Below, one piece after another: positions 1-8,984 of a stretch of DNA of 64,000 nt. A model generated the notes under the pieces. It worked only from the letters and a program-made list of their open reading frames with translations. It was not told the origin of the DNA and did not search any database. The position numbers and the translations under genes were made by a program. Origin of the DNA: Blautia argi (lineage in GTDB: Bacteria > Bacillota > Clostridia > Lachnospirales > Lachnospiraceae); NCBI RefSeq assembly GCF_003287895.1, contig NZ_CP030280.1:937501-1001500 (forward strand), in the 5' to 3' direction. Numbering within the stretch: the stretch's first letter is position 1; every line of letters begins with the position of its first letter.

Positions 1-1776
1 GTTCGTACTCCAATGCACATTTCCGAAATGGAACAGAAATTCCCGGAAGCATTTGCACAGTTCAAAGAAGTTTGCAAAACTCTGGAAACACATTACAGAG
101 ATATGCAGGATATGGAATTTACGGTGGAACACGGTAAACTGTACATGCTGCAGACACGTAACGGTAAGAGAACAGCTCAGGCTGCTCTGAAAATCGCTTG
201 TGACCTTGTAGATGAAGGCATGAGAACAGAAGAAGAAGCAGTTGCAATGATCGACCCACGTAACTTAGATACACTGCTTCACCCACAGTTTGATGCTGCT
301 GCTTTAAAAGCTGCAACACCAATGTCCAAAGCACTTGGAGCATCTCCGGGAGCTGCTTGCGGTAAAATCGTATTCACAGCAGATGACGCTGTTGAATGGG
401 CTGCAAGAGGAGAAAAAGTTATCCTTGTTCGTCTGGAAACATCACCAGAAGATATTACAGGTATGAAGAGCGCTCAGGGTATCCTGACAGTTCGTGGTGG
501 TATGACATCTCACGCTGCTGTAGTTGCTCGTGGTATGGGAACCTGCTGTGTATCCGGTTGTGGTGATATCACAATGGACGAAGCTAACAAGAGATTTACA
601 TTAGGCGGAAAAGAATTCCATGAAGGAGATAGCATTTCTCTGGATGGTTCTACAGGTGCTATCTATGATGGAATTATCCCAACTGTAGACGCTACAATCG
701 CCGGCGAATTTGGAAGAATTATGGGATGGGCTGACAAATACAGAACAATGAAAGTTCGTACAAACGCTGATACTCCAGCAGACGCTATCAAAGCTCGTGA
801 GCTTGGTGCAGAAGGTATTGGTCTTTGCCGTACAGAGCATATGTTCTTCGAAGGTAACAGAATTGATGCATTCCGTGAAATGATTTGTTCTGAAACAGTA
901 GAAGAAAGAGAAGCTGCTCTTGAAAAAATCCTTCCAGAACAGCAGGGAGATTTCGAAAAATTATACGAAGCTCTTGAAGGTAACCCGGTTACTATTCGTT
1001 TCCTGGATCCGCCGTTACATGAGTTCGTTCCTACAACAGAAGAAGATATCAAGAAATTAGCAGATGCTCAGGGCAAAACAGTTGAACAGATTAAAGCAAT
1101 CATCGATTCTCTTCATGAGTTCAACCCAATGATGGGACATCGTGGATGCCGTCTTGCAGTTACTTATCCAGAAATTGCCAAGATGCAGACAAAAGCTGTT
1201 ATCCGTGCAGCAATCAACGTACAGAAAGCTCATGCTGACTGGAACGTTTGCCCAGAAATCATGATCCCACTTGTTGGCGATACAAAAGAATTAGCATACG
1301 TTAAGAAATTCGTTGTTGAAACAGCTGACGCTGAAATCGCAGCAGCCGGTGTTGAATTACACTACGAAGTTGGTACAATGATCGAAATCCCAAGAGCTGC
1401 ATTAACAGCTGACGAAATCGCTAAAAATGCTGACTTCTTCTGCTTTGGTACAAACGACTTAACACAGATGACTTATGGATTCTCTCGTGATGATGCTGGT
1501 AAGTTCTTAGAAGCTTACTATGATGCAAAAATCTTTGAAAACGATCCATTTGCTAAATTAGACCAGATCGGTGTTGGTAAATTAATGGAAACAGCTATCA
1601 AATTAGGTAAACCTGTAAATCCAAACTTACACATCGGTATCTGTGGAGAACACGGCGGTGATCCAAGTTCTGTAGAATTCTGCCATAAGATTGGTTTAGA
1701 CTACGTTTCCTGCTCACCATTCCGTGTGCCAATTGCGAGACTCGCTGCTGCGCAGGCTGCAATCAATAATAAGTAA
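1..1776 (+). CDS. ppdK: pyruvate, phosphate dikinase, C-terminal part (5' end outside window)
   Basis: The reading frame is open from base 1, so the gene begins upstream; about 590 residues are visible. The enzyme interconverts pyruvate + ATP + Pi and PEP + AMP + PPi in the cytoplasm and is a usual glycolytic/gluconeogenic enzyme of anaerobic clostridia. Visible are the phosphohistidine swivel motif (GGMTSHAAVVARGMG, with the catalytic His) and the PEP/pyruvate-binding TIM barrel, with IGLCRTEHMF, GHRGCRLA, FGTNDLTQMTYG and, near the end, GICGEHGGDP followed by SCSPFRVPIARLAAAQA. These barrel motifs and the ending are typical of PPDK rather than PEP synthase or PTS enzyme I. A strong hairpin follows the stop, so this is the end of its transcript. 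Confidence 0.97.
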   Translation, partial: VRTPMHISEMEQKFPEAFAQFKEVCKTLETHYRDMQDMEFTVEHGKLYMLQTRNGKRTAQAALKIACDLVDEGMRTEEEAVAMIDPRNLDTLLHPQFDAAALKAATPMSKALGASPGAACGKIVFTADDAVEWAARGEKVILVRLETSPEDITGMKSAQGILTVRGGMTSHAAVVARGMGTCCVSGCGDITMDEANKRFTLGGKEFHEGDSISLDGSTGAIYDGIIPTVDATIAGEFGRIMGWADKYRTMKVRTNADTPADAIKARELGAEGIGLCRTEHMFFEGNRIDAFREMICSETVEEREAALEKILPEQQGDFEKLYEALEGNPVTIRFLDPPLHEFVPTTEEDIKKLADAQGKTVEQIKAIIDSLHEFNPMMGHRGCRLAVTYPEIAKMQTKAVIRAAINVQKAHADWNVCPEIMIPLVGDTKELAYVKKFVVETADAEIAAAGVELHYEVGTMIEIPRAALTADEIAKNADFFCFGTNDLTQMTYGFSRDDAGKFLEAYYDAKIFENDPFAKLDQIGVGKLMETAIKLGKPVNPNLHIGICGEHGGDPSSVEFCHKIGLDYVSCSPFRVPIARLAAAQAAINNK

Positions 1777-1800
1777 TAAATTGTTTTATATGTAGGAAAG

Positions 1801-1840
1801 AAGCCCCATGAAGCTTATGTACAAGCTCCGTGGGGCTTTT
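1801..1840 (+). terminator. rho-independent terminator after ppdK
   Basis: AAGCCCCA pairs with TGGGGCTT, an inner AGCTT/AAGCT pair extends the stem, and a short T run follows. It lies 24 bases after the ppdK stop. Confidence 0.85.
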
Positions 1841-1957
1841 CTATGCCATAAATCCTCTTATCTTTGTTTTAAACAGGAGATTTTCTTGCGGAAATATTAA
1901 GAATATGTTACATTTAATGAGATAATCAGAGAATTTGAACAGAGAAAGGGGAAACGA

Positions 1958-4318
1958 ATGAGAAAGGGAAAATTGCTGGCCTGGGGGCTGGCATTTTGTC
2001 TGGGTGTTTCGGGAGTCTGGTATTTTTCGGATTCTGCTCTGGCAGCAGAGCCTCAGACAGATAAATTACAAAATGAGTATGTATCAGGGCAAGACCATAT
2101 TACTTCTATGGACGATGAGGGAAATATCACAGATGCGGACAGTTCGGCAAAGTTGATTGAAAATCCTGCAGGACCCAAGAAAACCAGGAGCGGAGAACCT
2201 CAGGTAGTGAATTTTCGGACAAAAAATAATGAAATTACAGAGTTTATTGAGCAGGAAACTGCAAATCCCGGTTATACCAATGGGGCTTATGGCGCCGATG
2301 CGGTGTATCTGGGGTCTGCCAATGGCAAATATAAATTTATGCTTTCCGGCGTAGTGGGCTGGGTAAAAGAAGACGAGGTGCAGGTGGTAAATCTGTCCCA
2401 GGTAAAGGCAGTCAGTTGTTATGAGGTAAAGGACGGAAAATTATTGCATCATATTGTGCAGGATATGACAACTCCGGGATATGCCACAAGCCTGAATAAT
2501 GGTCCGGCGCCATCATATTTAGAACCCGGTACAGTATATTACAGCTATGATGGACATTATTTTTATACACATTATGGTGTTATGGTACAGGATTACCGTG
2601 CAGACCAGCGCACAAATTCTGTAAATCCACAGGAAGCTTATTACAATTACTTCCAATATCTGCCTATGCGAAGCAAATCTGCGTATACGGCAGAAGAACT
2701 GAATAAAGCACTGGATACCATTGTGAAACCGGATTCCAAGATGAAAAGTATCGGAGAAGCTCTTGTGAAAAATCAGAATACATATGGAGTGCAGGGGCTT
2801 CTTATGGCAGGAATTGCAGCCAATGAAAGTAACTGGGGGAAAAGTAGTATCAGTCAGAAAAAAAACAACTTATTTGGTTTGAATGCCACCGATGCAGCGC
2901 CGGGAGAAAATGCCAGCCAATATAGCAGTGTGGAGGCATGCATCAAGGACTTTGCAAAGGGCTGGATTTCCGAAGGGTATCTTTATCCGGAGGATTATCG
3001 GTATCATGGAGGATTTTTAGGAAATAAAGCCAGTGGTTTGAATGTGAAATATGCCTCTGACCCTTATTGGGGAGAAAAGGCGGCAAATATTGTGTGGCGT
3101 CTGGATAGTGCTATGGGAGAAAAAGATGCAAATGCCCATACACTGGCTGTAAAGGAAATGATTCCGGGAAAGCACTTATCTGTAAACGTTCGAAAAGAAC
3201 GAAACGCCTCCTCAACACGCCTTTACAAGACAGGAAAGGCGGCAAACTATGTGGTTTTGCTGCGAGAGGAGGAGCCTCAAGAGGGATTTTATGAAATCCA
3301 GAGTGATGCAGTGTTAGATAAGGGCAGAAATACAGTAGTAAAGAAAAATGGAGCCTATCATTTTGATGCCATGTATGCATATATGTCTGCCGATTATCTG
3401 ACAGTGGTCAGTACGAAACAGACGGGGGAAGAGCAGCAGGAGCAACCGCCTCAGAAGCCGGAAACCGAGGGGGAAAATATACCCGCAGAGAAAACTCTGG
3501 ACTCCATAAAAATTGTAAATCCACCTGTGAAAACTGTTTATACAGAGGGAGAAGCTTTTGAAGCAGAGGGAATAAAGGTCATGGCAAAATGGAGCGATGG
3601 CACAGAAAATGACATAAGTACAGAAATCATGTATTCGCAAAAGCCTTTACAGCTTTCAGATACAGAATTGCGGATTCAATATACTTATGGAGTTGTAACA
3701 AAGGAAACAATACAGAAAATAACAGTTTCCCCAAAAGAAGAAATAAAGCCGGCAGCACTTTTTGTAACGCCGGATACCGTGGAATTAAAACCGGGAGAAA
3801 GTCAGCAGTTTCAGGCGGAGATAAAGAATCAGGAAATGTCTGAATTATTGTGGGAGGTTTTGGGAAAACAGAGTGCGCAGACAGTGGTTGACAGCAATGG
3901 AAAACTGACTTTGGGGCAGGACGAAACAGCAGATAAATTGCTGGTAAGAGTTTCGTTAAAAGCAGATGCCAGCATAACGGCAGACGCTATGATTACTCTT
4001 ATGAAAAGCCCGGAACTGGAAGGAAGCGGAGAAGACAGCCGGGTAGAGAATTCGGAGGTGCCGCAACAGGAACAAACCGAAACGGGAGAAGAAACGCCGG
4101 AAGCGCCCCGGTCAGAGGAATCAAAGGAGCCTTATGTGAAAGGACAGAAAATAGAAGGGCAAAAAGCGGAGAAACAATCTGTACAGAAAGATTCTGAAAA
4201 GGTGAACGGGAGAAGTGTAAAAACAGGAGATAATTTGCAGACAGGCTTCTGGATTTTACTTTTAAGCGTATCCGGTCTGATTGGCGCAGGTGCATATCAG
4301 AGCAGAAAGAAAAAATAG
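1958..4318 (+). CDS. secreted cell-wall hydrolase (GH73-type glucosaminidase) with Ig-like domains and a sortase-like tail
   Basis: 786 aa. Residues 1-30 form a signal peptide (hydrophobic core, then ALAAEP). Residues about 260-385 resemble the mannosyl-glycoprotein endo-beta-N-acetylglucosaminidase/GH73 family, with GIAANESNWGKS giving a likely catalytic Glu290 and NNLFGL downstream. An SH3-like segment precedes it (around YLGSANGKYKFML...GWVKEDEV). After a Pro/Gln/Glu-rich linker comes a bacterial Ig-like (Big_3 type) module starting near LDSIKIVNPP, then a second Ig-like module. A highly charged linker leads to SVKTGD, a hydrophobic helix and RKKK, which is a sorting-signal layout with VKTGD in place of LPXTG. 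The ribosome-binding site AGAAAGGGG lies 8 bases before ATG. It probably trims peptidoglycan at the surface. It appears to be a single-gene transcript. Confidence 0.85.
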   Translation: MRKGKLLAWGLAFCLGVSGVWYFSDSALAAEPQTDKLQNEYVSGQDHITSMDDEGNITDADSSAKLIENPAGPKKTRSGEPQVVNFRTKNNEITEFIEQETANPGYTNGAYGADAVYLGSANGKYKFMLSGVVGWVKEDEVQVVNLSQVKAVSCYEVKDGKLLHHIVQDMTTPGYATSLNNGPAPSYLEPGTVYYSYDGHYFYTHYGVMVQDYRADQRTNSVNPQEAYYNYFQYLPMRSKSAYTAEELNKALDTIVKPDSKMKSIGEALVKNQNTYGVQGLLMAGIAANESNWGKSSISQKKNNLFGLNATDAAPGENASQYSSVEACIKDFAKGWISEGYLYPEDYRYHGGFLGNKASGLNVKYASDPYWGEKAANIVWRLDSAMGEKDANAHTLAVKEMIPGKHLSVNVRKERNASSTRLYKTGKAANYVVLLREEEPQEGFYEIQSDAVLDKGRNTVVKKNGAYHFDAMYAYMSADYLTVVSTKQTGEEQQEQPPQKPETEGENIPAEKTLDSIKIVNPPVKTVYTEGEAFEAEGIKVMAKWSDGTENDISTEIMYSQKPLQLSDTELRIQYTYGVVTKETIQKITVSPKEEIKPAALFVTPDTVELKPGESQQFQAEIKNQEMSELLWEVLGKQSAQTVVDSNGKLTLGQDETADKLLVRVSLKADASITADAMITLMKSPELEGSGEDSRVENSEVPQQEQTETGEETPEAPRSEESKEPYVKGQKIEGQKAEKQSVQKDSEKVNGRSVKTGDNLQTGFWILLLSVSGLIGAGAYQSRKKK

Positions 4319-4328
4319 TGATAAAACA

Positions 4329-4390
4329 AGCCTCGCAAAAGGAATGAAACAGCAAAAAAGCTGAAAAATTCTTTTTGCGGGGCTGTTTTT
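4329..4390 (+). terminator. bidirectional terminator between the convergent hydrolase and permease genes
   Basis: AGCCTCGCAAAAGGAAT pairs, with G-T wobbles, with ATTCTTTTTGCGGGGCT, and GTTTTT follows. It lies between two convergent stops and can serve both strands. Confidence 0.7.
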
Positions 4391-4442
4391 CAGTTCGGCT
4401 CATTGCGCGATTTGCGGCAGCCTGTGCAGCTGTCAACAACCG

Positions 4443-5765
4443 TTAAGACGCTTTTTCATCCTTTGGAAGAATAAGATTCAGCAGGATTGCTGTCAAAGTT
4501 GCAATTACAACCGGAGATTTTCCGAAAATGGTTGTCACCCATGCAGGGAAAGTTGCAAGAGAATCAGCAGCCTGTGTAATGCCCATACCCAGAGCTACGG
4601 AAAGTCCTACGATAGAAGAATTGCGGAAATTCATTTCCTGGCGCATAATCAGCTTGATTCCGGTCATGGCAATGGAGGCAAAGACAGAAATCGTTGCACC
4701 TCCCAGAACGCACTGCGGAATTGTGGTTAAAAGGGCTGAAAATTTCGGAACAAATCCGGCAATCATAAGAATTACGGCAGCAAGTCCCAGAACACAGCGG
4801 TTAATTACCTTTGTAGTTGTAACAATTCCCACATTCTGACTAAAGGTAGCGGTTGGAAGACCGCCAAAAAGAGCGCCGGTAATGTTGCTGATACCATACA
4901 TTACAATACCACCCTGAAGTTCTTTTGTTTCAGGTTCCCGGTTCATACTGCCCACCGTTGTGGCAGAAAAGTCGCCAATTGCCTGAATGGAGTTGATTCC
5001 GAAAAGCACGCCAATGGCAATGCAGGCAGAAGGCTCGAAATTCAGGCCAAAGTGAAGTGGTTTGGGAAGCTGGAAAAATCCTGCGGAAGAAACGTCCGAG
5101 AAATTTACCAGTCCAAAGCAGGCTGCCAGAATATAGCCGGCGATAATACCCACTAAAATAGACGCAAGCTTTAAAGTACCTTTGGCAAAATGGTTTAAGC
5201 CAATTACCACAGCCAGAGTGAAAAAGGCAACCAGCCAGTTTTTCCAGGAACCGTAGTCCGGGCTGGAAGCGCCGCCTGCCATATATTTTACGGCTGTGGG
5301 GTATAGGGATAAACCAATGGTAAATACTACAGTTCCTGTGACAATAGGTGGGAAAAATACCCGGATTTTGCGAATCGTAAAGCCTACGAAAATAGCCACA
5401 AGTCCGCCTATCACCTGGGCGCCCAGAATGGTTCCCACGTCATAGGATTCCGCAATGGCCTGCATACTGGGAACATAGGCAAAGCTGATACCCATAATAA
5501 CAGGAAGCCGGGAACCTAACTGAAAGTTCTTCCCCTTGAAAATAGGAAAGAGTTGAAGCAGGGTACTGATGGCTGATACAAATAATGCTGCCTGGACAAG
5601 AATCACTTTATTTCTCTCGTCCAGACCGGCAACATCAGAGATGAGAATTGCCGGAGTGACACAACCTACAATCATGGCAACCACATGCTGCAGAGCCAGA
5701 GGCAGGGCCTTGGAAAATGCAGGTATGCCGTCAGATTCAAAAATAGATGCTTTTGTCTGTGACAT
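4443..5765 (-). CDS. NCS2 family nucleobase permease (xanthine/uracil type)
   Basis: 440 aa polytopic membrane protein with about 12-14 hydrophobic segments, the usual length of the NCS2/NAT family of nucleobase:cation symporters. The NAT signature appears as QNVGIVTTTK, fitting the Q-N-x-G-x4-T-[RKG] pattern of xanthine and urate carriers, so xanthine uptake (PbuX-like) is more likely than uracil. Other marks are the N-terminal LQHVVAMIVG, and GINSIQAIGDFSATT with the acidic residue of the substrate site. AGGAGG lies just before ATG on the minus strand. I saw no purine riboswitch core in the 150 bases upstream, although such genes often carry one. It is transcribed divergently from the YcxB-like gene. 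Confidence 0.9.
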   Translation of the reverse strand: MSQTKASIFESDGIPAFSKALPLALQHVVAMIVGCVTPAILISDVAGLDERNKVILVQAALFVSAISTLLQLFPIFKGKNFQLGSRLPVIMGISFAYVPSMQAIAESYDVGTILGAQVIGGLVAIFVGFTIRKIRVFFPPIVTGTVVFTIGLSLYPTAVKYMAGGASSPDYGSWKNWLVAFFTLAVVIGLNHFAKGTLKLASILVGIIAGYILAACFGLVNFSDVSSAGFFQLPKPLHFGLNFEPSACIAIGVLFGINSIQAIGDFSATTVGSMNREPETKELQGGIVMYGISNITGALFGGLPTATFSQNVGIVTTTKVINRCVLGLAAVILMIAGFVPKFSALLTTIPQCVLGGATISVFASIAMTGIKLIMRQEMNFRNSSIVGLSVALGMGITQAADSLATFPAWVTTIFGKSPVVIATLTAILLNLILPKDEKAS

Positions 5766-5853
5766 TTGATATCCTCCTGAGTGTATAAGACATTTTTTTC
5801 AATTTTACTTTACACAATTTTTGTCGTGGCGTAAAGAAAAAAATGCAGATACA

Positions 5854-5882
5854 TTGAAAAAAACAGGAGAATATTATATGAT
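5854..5882 (+). promoter_or_regulatory. sigma-A-type promoter for the YcxB-like gene
   Basis: TTGAAA (5854-5859), a 17-base spacer and TATGAT (5877-5882), ending 35 bases before the ATG. Five of six consensus bases match at each box. Confidence 0.65.
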
Positions 5883-5917
5883 AGAGCAGAAAAGGCACGA
5901 AAAAAGGGGAAAAAGCT

Positions 5918-6448
5918 ATGAAGAGGAAAAATAATAAGACGCAGAATACGGTTCTGCTGCAGATAGAAACTCAGGCAAATGCTAGATTGATTGCTAAAAC
6001 AAGCAAAAGCATGCTGGCAATTTTTGCCCGTTATTTTGGATTGGGAGCAGGGTTTTGCCTGTTGATTTGGAGTTTTATTGAAAAACCGGTTTTTCTTACC
6101 GGAGTGGAAATCGGAATTGTGCTTTTGCTGGCCAGCTTTCTGATTCCATGGGCTATGGAAATCAGAGCGAAAAAACAGTTGGAGAAACGACTAAATAAGG
6201 GCAGTATAAAGCTGGAGTACAAATGGTATGAGGATTTTCTGGAAATTTATTCCAGAGAAGGAGGAAGGGTAAATCTCAGTAAAATTTTCTATACAGATAT
6301 TCGGGCAATGAAAAAAGTATCCTTTGGGCTGTCTATACAACTGCAGAACAGAGGTGTTTATTATCTGTTTCTGGATAAAGAACAAAAAGAAGAGGTTATA
6401 AGGCTTTGGGAAGCAAAGCGGGAGAAGAAAACAAAAGATGCTGTATAA
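5918..6448 (+). CDS. small membrane protein with YcxB-like C-terminal domain
   Basis: 176 aa. A basic N-terminus is followed by two adjacent membrane helices (about residues 35-55 and 60-78), then a cytoplasmic domain of about 90 residues with the pattern LEYKWYEDFLEIYS...VNLSKIFYTDIRAMK...YYLFLDKEQ. That is how YcxB-like (pfam YcxB) proteins look: a short PH-like domain behind two helices. Function is unknown. A good promoter and an AAAAGGGG-type ribosome-binding site precede the ATG. It stands alone between the divergent permease and the nrd operon. A weak imperfect hairpin lies at about 6461-6513, without an adjacent T run. Confidence 0.65.
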   Translation: MKRKNNKTQNTVLLQIETQANARLIAKTSKSMLAIFARYFGLGAGFCLLIWSFIEKPVFLTGVEIGIVLLLASFLIPWAMEIRAKKQLEKRLNKGSIKLEYKWYEDFLEIYSREGGRVNLSKIFYTDIRAMKKVSFGLSIQLQNRGVYYLFLDKEQKEEVIRLWEAKREKKTKDAV

Positions 6449-6559
6449 AAACAGATTTGGGACGGCCTGGAAAATGGAGGGCGTAAGAGCTGCCATTTTT
6501 CAGGGAAGGCCGGAATTGTTTTGTACAGCAGTTTTTATTTTTAAATACTGAACTAAAAA

Positions 6560-6615
6560 ACTCTAGTATTAATATATGAAGTATGATATGATGACAGAAA
6601 CACTAGATATAGTAT
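6560..6615 (+). promoter_or_regulatory. candidate pair of NrdR boxes upstream of the nrd operon
   Basis: ACACTAGATATAGTAT (6600-6615) is very close to the NrdR box consensus acaCwAtATaTwGtgt. A weaker copy, ACTCTAGTATTAATAT, starts 40 bases earlier at 6560, about four helical turns, as expected for paired boxes. Overlapping TATGAT hexamers at 6582-6592 and 6613-6618 could be -10 elements, with ATGACA (6591-6596) 16 bases before the last one. NrdR is the ATP/dATP-sensing repressor of ribonucleotide reductase genes. The downstream box is convincing; the upstream one is weak. Confidence 0.55.
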
Positions 6616-6636
6616 GATGAAAAGGGAGAACGAAGA

Positions 6637-8901
6637 ATGGACAGAGTAGATTGGAGAACATGGTTTTCGGACAATACAAGACTGGAAACTGTATTAGAGA
6701 ATATAGAAAGAGAATTTCCACAAAAGGAGTATGCATTAGAGCGATTGTTGGAGCGCTTTGCAAGTTTGGCAGGCGACGGCATGACAGAGAATCAGAAGCT
6801 GGAACTTCTGATTCGGGCCGCTGTGGAGTTGACAGAGGAAATTGCACCGAAATGGGAATTTATTGGCGCACGGCTTTTGCTGTTCCAATTTCACGAAGAG
6901 CTGGAACGGGAAATGAGGCATAGAAAAATTAAGAATTTTTATGAAAAGCTTCAATATCTCACAAAAGAAAAACTATATGGTTCTTATATTCTGGAAAGCT
7001 ATACCAGAGAACAGGTATTGCAGGCAGAGGCTATGCTGAAGCCGGAGCGGGATAAACTTTTTAATTTTTCAGGATTAAAGCTTTTGCTGGAAAGATATGT
7101 AATCCGCAGCAGAGGACATGTTCCGCTGGAAACACCTCAGGAAATGTATCTGGGCATTGCCCTTCATCTTGCCATGAAGGAAAAGCAGGCGCAGGCAAAG
7201 GGAAGCAGTCGCATGGAATGGGTACAGCGGTTTTACGACATGCTGAGCAGGCAGGAGGTTACTATGGCAACCCCTACACTTTCCAATGCCAGAAAGCCTT
7301 ATCACCAGCTTTCCAGTTGCTTTATTGATGCAGTGCCGGACAGTTTGGAGGGTATTTACAGAAGTCTGGACAATTTTGCCCAGGTTAGCAAATTCGGTGG
7401 GGGCATGGGCCTGTATTTTGGAAAAGTAAGGGCAAGCGGCAGCAGTATCCGTGGATTTCAGGGAGCAGCAGGCGGTGTGATTCGCTGGCTGCGTTTGGTA
7501 AACGATACGGCAGTGGCAGTGGATCAGCTTGGTATGCGGCAGGGAGCTGCTGCTGTTTATCTGGATGCGTGGCACAGAGATTTACCGGAATTTTTACAGA
7601 TACGAACCAATAACGGAGATGAGAGAATGAAGGCTCATGATATTTTTCCCGCGGTCTGCTATCCGGATTTATTCTGGAAAAAAGCCAGAGAGGATATGGG
7701 GCAGATCTGGCATCTCATGTGCCCTCATGAAATTTTTCAGGTTAAGGGCTGGCATCTGGAGGATTTTTATGGGGAAGAATGGGAACACAGGTATGAAGCG
7801 TGTGTACGGGACAGCAGAATTGCCAAAAGAAGCATGAGCATTCGCGAACTTGTACGCCTGATTCTGAAATCTGCGGCAGAAACAGGAACGCCCTTTGCCT
7901 TTAACCGGGATCTTGTGAATCAGGCAAATCCCAATGGCCATAAGGGGATGATTTACTGTTCCAATCTCTGTACAGAAATTGCGCAAAACCTGTCTTCCAT
8001 GGAATCTGTATCCAGGGAAATCCAGACCAGAGAGGGAGATACCGTGGTGGTTTCTGTCACAAGACCGGGAGATTTTGTAGTCTGTAATCTGGCGAGCCTT
8101 TCTCTTGGCAGAATTCCGGTAGAAAATGACGCCTATATGGAGAATCTGGTTCAGACCGCTGTACGGGCGCTTGACAATGTGATTGATTTGAATTTTTATC
8201 CGCTACCCTATGCAAAGATTACAAATGAAAAGTACAGGGGAATTGGTCTGGGCGTCAGTGGCTATCATCATATGCTGGCAAAAAGAGGGATTTCCTGGGA
8301 AAGTGAGGAGCATCTACGCTTTGTAGATGAGATTTTTGAGAAAATAAATTATTTTGCCATTTCTGCGAGCGTCAATCTGGCGGAAGAAAAGGGGGTTTAT
8401 CCGTATTTTGAGGGAAGTGACTGGCAGAATGGCGCTTACTTTTTAAAGCGGGGCTATACCTCAGAAAAGTGGGAAACACTGGCAAAAAGAGCAGCAGAAG
8501 GAGGCATGAGAAACGGCTATCTCCTGGCAGCAGCGCCAACCAGCAGCACCAGTATTCTGGCAGGAACCACTGCGGGTCTTGACCCGGTGATGAAGAAGTT
8601 CTTTATAGAAGAGAAAAAAGGAAGCATGCTCCCTCGGGTGGCGCCGGAATTGTCTGTGGATACGTATTATTACTACAAAAGCGCCCATGAAATAGACCAG
8701 CGCTTCAGTGTCCGCGCCTGCGGAGTGCGGCAAAGACATATTGACCAGGCACAGAGCATGAACCTTTACATTACAAATCAATATACTCTGCGACAGCTTT
8801 TTCATCTTTATCTGGAAGCATGGGAGCAGGGAGTGAAAACAATTTATTATGTGCGGAGTAAATCCTTGGAGGTAAAGGAATGTGAAAGCTGTGCGTCCTG
8901 A
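6637..8901 (+). CDS. nrdA: class I ribonucleoside-diphosphate reductase, alpha (catalytic) subunit
   Basis: 754 aa. Reduces ribonucleoside diphosphates to deoxyribonucleotides using the radical supplied by the beta subunit. The active site is intact: Cys228 (QLSSCF), Asn443/Cys445/Glu447 (SNLCTEI) and Cys483 (VVCNLAS). The barrel motifs SKFGGGMG, DQLGMRQGAAAVYLD and APTSSTSILAGTTAG are present. Tyr737/Tyr738 (YYVRS) match the radical-transfer tyrosines, and the C-terminus carries the redox pair CESC (749-752). There is no N-terminal ATP-cone: the protein begins with the reductase N-terminal domain, so dATP inhibition through a cone is not expected. ATG follows AAAGGGAG. The beta subunit gene follows closely. 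NrdA or NrdE naming is open; the C-terminus and the partner resemble Firmicutes class Ia. Confidence 0.95.
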   Translation: MDRVDWRTWFSDNTRLETVLENIEREFPQKEYALERLLERFASLAGDGMTENQKLELLIRAAVELTEEIAPKWEFIGARLLLFQFHEELEREMRHRKIKNFYEKLQYLTKEKLYGSYILESYTREQVLQAEAMLKPERDKLFNFSGLKLLLERYVIRSRGHVPLETPQEMYLGIALHLAMKEKQAQAKGSSRMEWVQRFYDMLSRQEVTMATPTLSNARKPYHQLSSCFIDAVPDSLEGIYRSLDNFAQVSKFGGGMGLYFGKVRASGSSIRGFQGAAGGVIRWLRLVNDTAVAVDQLGMRQGAAAVYLDAWHRDLPEFLQIRTNNGDERMKAHDIFPAVCYPDLFWKKAREDMGQIWHLMCPHEIFQVKGWHLEDFYGEEWEHRYEACVRDSRIAKRSMSIRELVRLILKSAAETGTPFAFNRDLVNQANPNGHKGMIYCSNLCTEIAQNLSSMESVSREIQTREGDTVVVSVTRPGDFVVCNLASLSLGRIPVENDAYMENLVQTAVRALDNVIDLNFYPLPYAKITNEKYRGIGLGVSGYHHMLAKRGISWESEEHLRFVDEIFEKINYFAISASVNLAEEKGVYPYFEGSDWQNGAYFLKRGYTSEKWETLAKRAAEGGMRNGYLLAAAPTSSTSILAGTTAGLDPVMKKFFIEEKKGSMLPRVAPELSVDTYYYYKSAHEIDQRFSVRACGVRQRHIDQAQSMNLYITNQYTLRQLFHLYLEAWEQGVKTIYYVRSKSLEVKECESCAS

Positions 8902-8984
8902 CTGGGATATCTGTAGAAACAGAGACAGAAAGGCTATTGAGCGAACAGAAAACCTATATTATAATGAAAGAAGCGGAGAAAAAT

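Noticed and set aside
663..1052. Long reading frames antisense to ppdK and other genes
   Set aside because: They mirror conserved coding sequence on the other strand and have no ribosome sites or recognisable domains.
5766..5917. Purine riboswitch ahead of the NCS2 permease
   Set aside because: No conserved purine-aptamer core could be found on the minus strand.
6461..6542. Terminator after the YcxB-like gene
   Set aside because: The hairpin is imperfect and the T tract lies about 20 bases beyond it, so it was not listed as a feature.
8937..8984. TTG start extending NrdB by 16 residues
   Set aside because: The extra residues do not resemble the family N-terminus, and ATG 8985 has GGAGA at 5 bases.
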